5,262 bases of DNA. It comes from a bacterium (GTDB lineage: Bacteria > Patescibacteriota > Gracilibacteria > UBA1369 > LOWO2-01-FULL-3). The translations under genes and the position numbers were made by a program. The DNA lies in NCBI GenBank assembly GCA_027622635.1, contig JAQBYK010000083.1, forward strand, positions 1 through 5,262, read 5' to 3'. This document shows, one piece after another, positions 1-5,262 of this stretch (within the stretch, counting starts at the first letter, position 1; each line of letters opens with the position of its first letter). Below the pieces are notes generated by a model. That model had not been told where the DNA came from and did no database searches. It saw only the letters and a list, made by a program, of their open reading frames with translations.

Positions 1-2142
1 TTTTTCACTCATTGAACGAATTCTTTTGAATAGTTTTCCTCTTATGCGTGGATTTAACTCTTTTATATTTCTGGCAATTATTTTGCTATATGGGGTTAAA
101 GTAAGCAGAGATTTGGTTATGGTTTTTATACCTTCAGTTTTACCTAATTGAGAAAGTGTCAAAGCAGCCATTGTGCGAATTCCCTTATTTTTATCTTTTA
201 GTTTGTTTTCTACGTAATGTAATTCCCAACTGAAATGTAATTTGGAAATTATGTATAAAGATGTTAAAACCGATTCTGTTTCATCACTACTTATAATTTT
301 AACAAATTCTTGGATCAGTTTTGTACGCATTTCTTCAAATTGCCATAATGCAATAATTGCTGAGCCTTTTAGCATTTTAACGTTATTTTTTAGGAAAGGT
401 TTTACATATTTGATGATTCCTCTGTCGTTAAAAAATCTCATTGCTTTTATTGCATAACCTTGAATTGATGGGTTTTTGCTTTGCATCGCGTTTTTTAAAA
501 ACATAATTACTTCACTTTCATTAAAGTCTTTTAGGTGTTGAAGAATAAAGATTTTCAAATTTGGATCTTCTTCTTTCAAGAAAATATTTTCATAGATATC
601 CAGAATATTTTGTCTAGTGAATGGCAGAGGTTCTAAATCTTTGTTTAGATCCGTAAATCCGTGGATTGCTTCTATTACCGAGTATTTAACTGTAATGTCG
701 TTATTTTCAAAAAGTTCGAGCAGGCTTGGTATGACTTTGACATTATCAATTTTTCCAAGGGAAAACACAATTTTTCTAATAGTTTCTGCCCCCAAATTGT
801 TATTTTCCAGGACTTTCATTAACTCAATGACACCTAATCTGTGATATGCCGGCTCTGCAAGATTTTCTATAGCTGAGTGTAAATCATCTAAATCTTGGCT
901 ATTAAGATTCTCAGTGATTTGTATTGTATATTCTTTTTTAAGAAGATATGCGACTATTGCTGTTATTATTACAAGTCCAACACCGATTGATATAATCCAA
1001 ATATTGGATAAGTATCTTGTAAGAAGAATTAATCCTATACCCGCAATCAATGTTCCGATGGAATTTGTGCTAGATTTTACAAGTGTTCGTACTTTACTTC
1101 GTACTACATTTGGGACTGCATTGAAAATTAGTCGAATTGGGCTGGAAAACATGGATTGGTATGTGGCTTTATCAATTAATTTGAGACCTGTAACTATGTA
1201 GTAGACTGGTAAAATTACAAGAATGGAAAAAGGAACTAGTACAAAAATTGGAGCGATGAGTAGAGCTTTCATTATCCCTAATCTCGTTAGAATCCATTTT
1301 TGAAGCACCAAAAATATTGCTAGGAGCACTAGATTTTCAGCAATTGATATTACTCCCACGATTTGTGAGAATTTATCTTCAGTAAATGTTTCACCCATTA
1401 TCTTTTGGAATTCAAAGTCGATAATCCATCCTACGATTCCATAAATTACAAGAATTAGAGCAACTAATTTCGATAACTTATTGTTTTTAAAATATGAGAA
1501 GCCTTCACCTAATTCTTTAATCGTAGATTTGTTTTTATCTGTTTTTGTATTTTTTAGTTTTTCATTGTACCTAACATTTATCGCTATTGATAAAATCAAT
1601 GTTAAACCCAAGCATCCGATTATTGGTAACAGCAAAAATTCTGTTGAGAAGTAGCTACTTAAAAATGACGAAGTTAAACCTGCCACTATGCCTCCAAGGC
1701 TTGCGCCAAGACTGAAATAACCTGTGTTTTTTTTTGCTTCAAATGGAGTAGTGAGTTTGAGTGCTACTTCCCACATAAAGATTGCTGCCAAAATCTCAAA
1801 TATGACATTTCCGAATATTAAATATGCTGGATAACTATAGAATACGTCTTGTCTTATCAGAAGAAATAACCCTATGTAAGCTATAATTCCCACTAATGTT
1901 ACAATCTGTATTAGCCTAGTTACATTAAAGCGATTAATGTTTGCTGCAATAGCCATGGCTACTATAAAACTTAAAATAGAATCTGCTATATAAGTGTATG
2001 GGAGTAAATCTGAACCAACCCTTTTAACAAAAAGAACATTTCCGGAAATTTTTGATAGGACATAACCGAATATAATAACAAGGAACAGGCTCATTATAAG
2101 ACCTATTTTCCACCAATCCTGTTGTGATCTCTCTTCAAGCAT
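1..2142 (-). CDS. MFS / nucleotide-transporter-like membrane protein fused to HEAT repeats (3' end cut off by window)
   Basis: An uninterrupted minus-strand frame of 714 codons starts at ATG 2142-2140 and is still open at base 1, so the C-terminus is missing. Residues 1-400 are strongly hydrophobic, with about 11-12 predicted membrane segments (roughly 12-30, 47-68, 78-96, 104-126, 141-162, 168-188, 225-242, 260-280, 291-315, 358-376, 380-400). A charged Lys/Asn-rich loop at about 190-222 splits them into two halves, as in MFS-fold carriers. The segments around LFVKRVGSDLLPYTYIAD (37-54) and NAVPNVVRSKVRTLVKSS (341-358) resemble, from memory, bacterial transporters related to ATP/ADP translocases (Npt1/TlcC type) that carry HEAT domains. 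Residues about 411-714 are soluble and helical, with several HEAT-like units; examples are IQGYAIKAMRFF (560-571) and IRTMAALTLSQLG (655-667). The substrate is unknown; nucleotide exchange is only a family-based guess. An earlier ATG at 2158-2156 hits a stop after seven codons, so 2142 is chosen as the start. It is divergent from the gene at 2203. Confidence is high that it is a real gene and moderate for the family. Confidence 0.85.
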   Translation of the reverse strand, partial: MLEERSQQDWWKIGLIMSLFLVIIFGYVLSKISGNVLFVKRVGSDLLPYTYIADSILSFIVAMAIAANINRFNVTRLIQIVTLVGIIAYIGLFLLIRQDVFYSYPAYLIFGNVIFEILAAIFMWEVALKLTTPFEAKKNTGYFSLGASLGGIVAGLTSSFLSSYFSTEFLLLPIIGCLGLTLILSIAINVRYNEKLKNTKTDKNKSTIKELGEGFSYFKNNKLSKLVALILVIYGIVGWIIDFEFQKIMGETFTEDKFSQIVGVISIAENLVLLAIFLVLQKWILTRLGIMKALLIAPIFVLVPFSILVILPVYYIVTGLKLIDKATYQSMFSSPIRLIFNAVPNVVRSKVRTLVKSSTNSIGTLIAGIGLILLTRYLSNIWIISIGVGLVIITAIVAYLLKKEYTIQITENLNSQDLDDLHSAIENLAEPAYHRLGVIELMKVLENNNLGAETIRKIVFSLGKIDNVKVIPSLLELFENNDITVKYSVIEAIHGFTDLNKDLEPLPFTRQNILDIYENIFLKEEDPNLKIFILQHLKDFNESEVIMFLKNAMQSKNPSIQGYAIKAMRFFNDRGIIKYVKPFLKNNVKMLKGSAIIALWQFEEMRTKLIQEFVKIISSDETESVLTSLYIISKLHFSWELHYVENKLKDKNKGIRTMAALTLSQLGKTEGIKTITKSLLTLTPYSKIIARNIKELNPRIRGKLFKRIRSMSEK

Positions 2143-2148
2143 CTTTTA

Positions 2149-2157
2149 ATTCTACCA
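2149..2157 (-). promoter_or_regulatory. Extended -10 promoter of the HEAT-transporter gene, predicted leaderless
   Basis: Read on the minus strand this is TGGTAGAAT: a TG, one base, then TAGAAT (5 of 6 to TATAAT). No convincing -35 lies 16-18 bp upstream, which fits an extended -10 promoter. The seventh base after the hexamer is the A of the ATG at 2142, so transcription would start at or next to the start codon and give a leaderless mRNA. No Shine-Dalgarno sequence could then be used. This is an inference from motif and spacing only. Confidence 0.5.
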
Positions 2158-2172
2158 TATTTACTTGATTTC

Positions 2173-2181
2173 TGCTATACT
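2173..2181 (+). promoter_or_regulatory. Extended -10 promoter of the transglutaminase-like gene
   Basis: TGCTATACT is an extended -10 element (TG, one base, TATACT, 5 of 6 to consensus). The predicted transcription start is about 2187-2188, which leaves a leader of about 15 nt before the ATG at 2203. No good -35 is seen at 16-18 bp. The purine run AAGGGA (2183-2188) lies 14 nt from the ATG. That is too far for a normal ribosome binding site, and most of it would be upstream of the mRNA start. It sits 15 bp from the oppositely oriented promoter at 2149-2157, so RNA polymerases at the two sites should compete. Confidence 0.6.
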
Positions 2182-2202
2182 TAAGGGAATTAAGTAAAAC
2201 AT

Positions 2203-3465
2203 ATGTTAAAATTCTTAAAATGGTTTTTTGGATTATTTTCTCCTTATGTAGATCCTTTTGAGAGAAAGGTGGATAAGTTTTTTAAGCATATAAAGTCAAC
2301 TGATAGTTTGGCTGGTATTAAAGATGAATTGCTTTCTTTGATGCAGGAAAATTTGGTTGTGACGAATGTTTGGATGGAGAAGAAGTTTAAAGGTTATAAA
2401 TATTTGGATAAGGGTGCAAGGCGTAAAATGTATGAGGATGCAAAAAAGATTGTAGCGGCATTTCAAGAGCATTCTTTGACGCATGGACATACTCTGGAGG
2501 AAGTTAAAAAAAGAATTGAAGATAAGAGTCTTACCTTTCCAAATGGAGATGCGGATAAGATGGTTCACCTTGCTGATATCATGGCATTTTTGAGACCTGG
2601 ACAGTATTACCACTATATAAAAACATCTAGTTTTGGCAAATTATTGCGTGATCCTGCACATGCTAAGCTTGAAGGTGACTGTAATCAGATCGTGACTCTT
2701 TATATCTATCTTTTTTCTACGAAGTTTCCTCTTGAAGATTTGCAAATTAAGCTTTTGCCGGAGCACGTCTGTCTTCACTTTCGTGGTATCGATATAGAGG
2801 CTACGAATGGAACTTTTAAGAAATACGAAGATGATAAGCAGATTTTACCCGTTACTGAGATAATTTCGACAAATTTACTTGATTTGACTGATTTTAGGGA
2901 GAAGGTACAGAAGATTTCTCCACGGGTTATTGTTAAAAGTTCTCAGTTGGCTTATGCAATTAGTAGTTTAAAACCTTTGGTTGCAAAAAATTTGCAGGTT
3001 GCTTATCACAATTTGGCTGTTGATGCGCTTGCCAATAAGGATTTTGAAACTGCGATATTCTTTGCCGATAAGGGAGGGGAAGGTGAGTTGATCCATAGCG
3101 TTTATCAAAATGCCGCTATTTACTATATGAAACAAAACAGTTTTAAGAAGGCTCGTTACTTTGCAGATAAAAGTGGGGAATCAGATTTGGCTAAGACAAT
3201 TCGGTATAATGAAGGAATCTATTATTATAAAAAGGATAACATAGACCATGCTTTAACTATTTTTTCCAGTTTGGGAAATGAGGATATGAAAAAGGCATGT
3301 TATCAGAAGCAATATAATAAATTGGTCAAAAAATTGTCCGGTGTTAAAACAATGGCTGACGCTAAGCGTCATAGAAGTACATATAATCAAATGCTTCATC
3401 TGGCTCAGAAAATTGGGGATTCCAGTTTGGAAAGAAGTGTAAGAGACACTTTAAATAAGATCTGA
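2203..3465 (+). CDS. Transglutaminase-like protein with C-terminal TPR-like repeats
   Basis: The protein has 420 residues. No cleavable signal peptide is evident: the N-terminus (residues 1-15) is short, aromatic and amphipathic and could touch the membrane, so the protein is probably cytosolic. Residues about 120-205 look like a compact transglutaminase/cysteine-protease core. The candidate nucleophile is Cys160 in EGDCNQ, the His is His188 in PEHVCLHF, and the acidic residue is Glu199 in DIEATNG (alternatively Asp197). In this superfamily the Cys-His-Asp/Glu triad supports amide-bond cleavage or transfer; the substrate here is unknown. Residues about 265-370 carry three TPR-like units of 33-34 residues aligned at Tyr268, Tyr301 and Tyr335, two of them sharing ADKxGExxL. 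They probably bind a partner protein. The overall order recalls SirB1-like proteins (core plus TPR), but those often lack the catalytic Cys, which is kept here. An in-frame TAA at 2191-2193 limits the upstream extension and ATG 2203 is the first start. No strong Shine-Dalgarno is present. It ends in TGA with an in-frame TAA at 3475. Confidence 0.85.
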   Translation: MLKFLKWFFGLFSPYVDPFERKVDKFFKHIKSTDSLAGIKDELLSLMQENLVVTNVWMEKKFKGYKYLDKGARRKMYEDAKKIVAAFQEHSLTHGHTLEEVKKRIEDKSLTFPNGDADKMVHLADIMAFLRPGQYYHYIKTSSFGKLLRDPAHAKLEGDCNQIVTLYIYLFSTKFPLEDLQIKLLPEHVCLHFRGIDIEATNGTFKKYEDDKQILPVTEIISTNLLDLTDFREKVQKISPRVIVKSSQLAYAISSLKPLVAKNLQVAYHNLAVDALANKDFETAIFFADKGGEGELIHSVYQNAAIYYMKQNSFKKARYFADKSGESDLAKTIRYNEGIYYYKKDNIDHALTIFSSLGNEDMKKACYQKQYNKLVKKLSGVKTMADAKRHRSTYNQMLHLAQKIGDSSLERSVRDTLNKI

Positions 3466-3478
3466 TTTGTGTTATAAT
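3450..3478 (+). promoter_or_regulatory. Consensus extended -10 promoter of the solute-binding-protein/sensor operon
   Basis: TATAAT at 3473-3478 is a perfect -10 hexamer. It is preceded by TG and one base (TGT at 3470-3472), which makes it an extended -10. TTTAAA at 3450-3455 matches 4 of 6 positions of the -35 consensus, with a 17-bp spacer. The -35 and part of the spacer lie in the last codons of the upstream gene, and the stop TGA (3463-3465) is inside the spacer. Transcription should start near 3484-3486, giving a leader of about 25 nt before ATG 3510. No terminator hairpin separates the two genes, so read-through from the upstream gene is also possible. Confidence 0.7.
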
Positions 3479-3509
3479 ACACGGATATTTTTGAACCCTG
3501 TAAGCATAA

Positions 3510-5054
3510 ATGATCAAAAAAATAATAGTTAATACATTTTACGCTGTTTTTGTGCTCGTATTTGCTTGGATTTCCGGGCAACTATTTTTTGAGAAAACAA
3601 CAAATAGTCTTTTGGCATCTGCAAAGGCATTAGTACTTCCCGAAAAAGATCTTTTAGCTGAGCAAATAAAGGATCTGAGAGTGATTTTCCCTAATGATGC
3701 TGTTAGTTTGGAGCCTACTCTAAATGATCCTGTTACAAGGCAAAGGCTAAATAGTATTTATGAACCTTTGGTTCAGCCTGATCGTGATTTGAATATGCGT
3801 CCCTCACTTGCGGTATCTTGGGGATTGATTAATTCTTATACTTGGGAATTTAAGCTTCGTCCGGATGTTAAATTTCATGATGGAAGCGATTTTGATGTAA
3901 TTGATGTTGTTGCAAGTTTACAGAGAGCTAATGCGTACAGTTCCTCACAAATTGCAGGTCTTTTGACTTCAATTAAAGGCCTTGAGCCCATTGATGATCT
4001 TACTTTTAGAATCAGTACTTATGAGCCGGATCCACTTTTGTTGCAGAGACTTTCTACAGTTTTGATTATTCCTTCAGAATTAGAGAAGGAAGAAAATATT
4101 CCACCTACAGGTACAGGTTCTTATGTGATCAGCGCCTGGGAACCGGGGAATATGATGACATTAAAGAAGTTTGCTGATTATTGGGGTAAAAAGGCAAAAT
4201 TTGAGAGTGTTGACTTGATTAGTAAGGTTGATAAATCAGAACGTGTAAATTCATTCTTCAAGGGAGAAGGGGATTTATTGGCTTTTGTTCCTTATGATGC
4301 AGTGGAATATGTGGAAGATGCTGATTTCGAAATCTCCAGTATCCCAAGTCTTGAAGTGCAATTTCTTATTTTCAACATGGACTCAAAATTATTGAATGAT
4401 TTAAACAGTCGAAGGGCTGTTTCACTTGCGATTGATCAGGATGCTATTGTTGAAGCTGTTGGGGGCTTTGCCAAACCTGTTAATCAGTTTGTAAGCAATG
4501 GTATCTTTGGTTTTAATCCTGATATTGATAGGCACGAATATGATCTTGAAAAAGCTCAAATTCTTACTGAAAAAACCGGTTTAACCGGTAAGACTCTAAA
4601 GTTTCATCTTTCACTTGGTTTAGATGTCCTGGGTGAGCATGTCAGGACCCAACTTTCTAAAATCGGAATAAATGTTATTGTTTCATATCTTGATGGTGCA
4701 AAGTTGACTGAAAGTTTGGAAAATGGAGATGCTGATTTTTATTTCTTTGGCTTTAAGTCTGATCTTGGGGATTCCGCTGATTTTCTTGACACCGTTGTTC
4801 ATAGTGAGGGATCTTTTAACGTTGGAAATTATTCCAATCCTGAGGTTGATAAGTTGATTGATAATAGTTTGGTTGAGATGGACTTTGGAGTTCGTCTGGA
4901 AAACTTGAAAGAGGCCATGAAGATAATCATGGAAGATGATGTTATTGGTGTACCACTTCTTGAGTATGAAACATTATTTAGTGTTTCTGATAAAATTTCA
5001 ATCGACCCCAGGATTGATGGTTTTATATTCTTTGACGAATTAACTAAAAAATGA
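3510..5054 (+). CDS. Extracellular solute-binding protein family 5 (oligopeptide/dipeptide-binding type), membrane-anchored
   Basis: The protein has 514 residues, normal for SBP family 5 (DppA/OppA/NikA-like), which captures peptides, nickel or other small ligands outside the cytoplasmic membrane. Residues 1-4 are basic (MIKK) and 5-26 form one hydrophobic segment. There is no cysteine anywhere in the protein, so it cannot be a lipoprotein; the segment acts as an uncleaved anchor or signal peptide. Family hallmarks run in order: SLEPTLNDP near 66-74, IYEPLV (83-88), PSLAVSW (98-104), WEFKLRPDVKFHDG (112-125), GTGSYVI near 201-207, SRRAVSLAIDQDAIV near 300-314, and the C-terminal lobe with NVGNYSNPEVDKLID (437-451). 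An in-frame TAA at 3507-3509 directly precedes the ATG, so the start cannot be further upstream. No clear Shine-Dalgarno is present. No permease or ATPase gene is visible. The stop overlaps the next start (ATGA), which links it to the sensor-like gene. The ligand cannot be read from sequence. Confidence 0.92.
   Translation: MIKKIIVNTFYAVFVLVFAWISGQLFFEKTTNSLLASAKALVLPEKDLLAEQIKDLRVIFPNDAVSLEPTLNDPVTRQRLNSIYEPLVQPDRDLNMRPSLAVSWGLINSYTWEFKLRPDVKFHDGSDFDVIDVVASLQRANAYSSSQIAGLLTSIKGLEPIDDLTFRISTYEPDPLLLQRLSTVLIIPSELEKEENIPPTGTGSYVISAWEPGNMMTLKKFADYWGKKAKFESVDLISKVDKSERVNSFFKGEGDLLAFVPYDAVEYVEDADFEISSIPSLEVQFLIFNMDSKLLNDLNSRRAVSLAIDQDAIVEAVGGFAKPVNQFVSNGIFGFNPDIDRHEYDLEKAQILTEKTGLTGKTLKFHLSLGLDVLGEHVRTQLSKIGINVIVSYLDGAKLTESLENGDADFYFFGFKSDLGDSADFLDTVVHSEGSFNVGNYSNPEVDKLIDNSLVEMDFGVRLENLKEAMKIIMEDDVIGVPLLEYETLFSVSDKISIDPRIDGFIFFDELTKK
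5051..5054 (+). other. ATGA stop/start overlap (translational coupling)
   Basis: The ATG of the downstream gene (5051-5053) overlaps the TGA stop of the binding-protein gene (5052-5054). The bases just upstream are A-rich with no Shine-Dalgarno sequence. Initiation therefore probably depends on ribosomes finishing the upstream gene, giving linked expression of the two proteins. Confidence 0.75.
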
Positions 5055-5262
5055 CATTAAATATTCGCAATAAGTTGATAATCGCAATTTCAATCTTAAT
5101 GATTGTGCTTTTTTCCTTGACTGCTTTTCTCTTTATTAATGAGAAGAAACAGGAAATGGCTGATGACATTTATGTGAATACTTTGGCATTTTCGAGACTT
5201 ACGGCTCCGACAATAGCTGATTTTTATGAGCTTTATTTAGCCCAAAATAGTTTTGTGTATTT
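5051..5262 (+). CDS. N-terminus of a probable membrane sensor protein (histidine-kinase-like), cut off by window
   Basis: The frame is open from ATG 5051 to the end of the window (70 complete codons). The start reads MTLNIRNKLIIAISILMIVL: a short basic cytoplasmic tail, then a hydrophobic membrane segment at about residues 9-29. A polar helical region follows (EKKQEMADDIY, 31-41) and then a probable extracytoplasmic stretch ending in AQNSFVYF. This layout is typical of the first membrane helix and outer sensing domain of HAMP-containing sensor histidine kinases, and the text around the DIY and LYLAQ residues looks familiar from such kinases. HAMP, kinase or other output domains would lie beyond the window, so a receptor with a cyclase or phosphatase output is equally possible. 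It overlaps the solute-binding-protein stop by 4 bases and should be co-expressed with it. Confidence 0.6.
   Translation, partial: MTLNIRNKLIIAISILMIVLFSLTAFLFINEKKQEMADDIYVNTLAFSRLTAPTIADFYELYLAQNSFVY

Noticed and set aside
242..1201. Three short plus-strand reading frames (242-457, 617-844, 914-1201)
   Set aside because: They are antisense to the continuous 714-codon minus-strand gene, have no promoter or ribosome site, and read as typical shadow translations.
2296..2613. Minus-strand 105-codon reading frame
   Set aside because: It lies wholly inside the well-supported transglutaminase-like gene in antisense and its composition is shadow-like.
3466..3509. Terminator between the transglutaminase-like and binding-protein genes
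   Set aside because: The 44-base gap has a T-run (ATTTTT) but no inverted repeat before it; it holds a promoter -10 instead.
4575..4589. Perfect 15-base inverted repeat (ACCGGTT, T, AACCGGT)
   Set aside because: It lies within the binding-protein coding region and encodes a repeated Thr-Gly in a surface-like loop; no U-run follows and no regulatory context is visible.
4626..4648. Stem GTCCTG / CAGGAC with an 11-base loop
   Set aside because: It is internal to the binding-protein gene with no poly-U tail, so it is not a terminator; a short stem like this is expected by chance.
3463..5060. Possible reassignment of TGA, since both TGA stops are followed within a few codons by an in-frame TAA
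   Set aside because: No internal in-frame TGA occurs in the long frames, and Gly (GGN) and Trp (TGG) use normal codons, so TGA is a stop; reading through would add only four and two residues.

Overview
The window is about 5.3 kb of AT-rich bacterial DNA, densely coded on both strands. It uses the standard stop codons: no in-frame TGA occurs across roughly 1,700 codons, and Trp is TGG. It holds four protein genes (two complete, two cut by the window edges). I see no RNA gene, insertion sequence, CRISPR array or phage gene. The lineage cannot be fixed from the sequence. Low GC, strong extended -10 promoters, weak or absent Shine-Dalgarno sequences and these protein families would suit a candidate-phyla-radiation type bacterium, but that is a weak inference.

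Layout. The left 2.1 kb is one long minus-strand reading frame that runs off the left edge. It encodes a polytopic membrane transporter of the MFS / nucleotide-transporter-like type, followed by a large soluble HEAT-repeat region. It is diverged from a plus-strand gene (2203-3465) for a probably cytosolic protein with a transglutaminase/protease-like core (Cys-His-Glu) and C-terminal TPR-like repeats. The 60-bp gap between them carries two back-to-back extended -10 promoters, and the leftward one would give a leaderless mRNA.

Right of this, with its own consensus promoter overlapping the end of the upstream gene, lies a gene for a family 5 (oligopeptide/dipeptide type) solute-binding protein. 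It has an N-terminal membrane anchor and no lipobox cysteine. Its stop overlaps the start of a fourth gene (ATGA). The visible 70 codons of that gene look like the N-terminus of a membrane sensor protein: one transmembrane segment followed by an extracytoplasmic domain.

How they may work together. The binding protein and the putative sensor are probably co-transcribed and translationally coupled. This suggests that ligand binding outside the cell is reported to a membrane sensor rather than, or as well as, to an ABC permease. The transporter and the transglutaminase-like gene share a control region but no obvious pathway. The clearest points of interest are the binding-protein/sensor pair, the HEAT-fused transporter, the transglutaminase-TPR protein and the compact divergent promoter.
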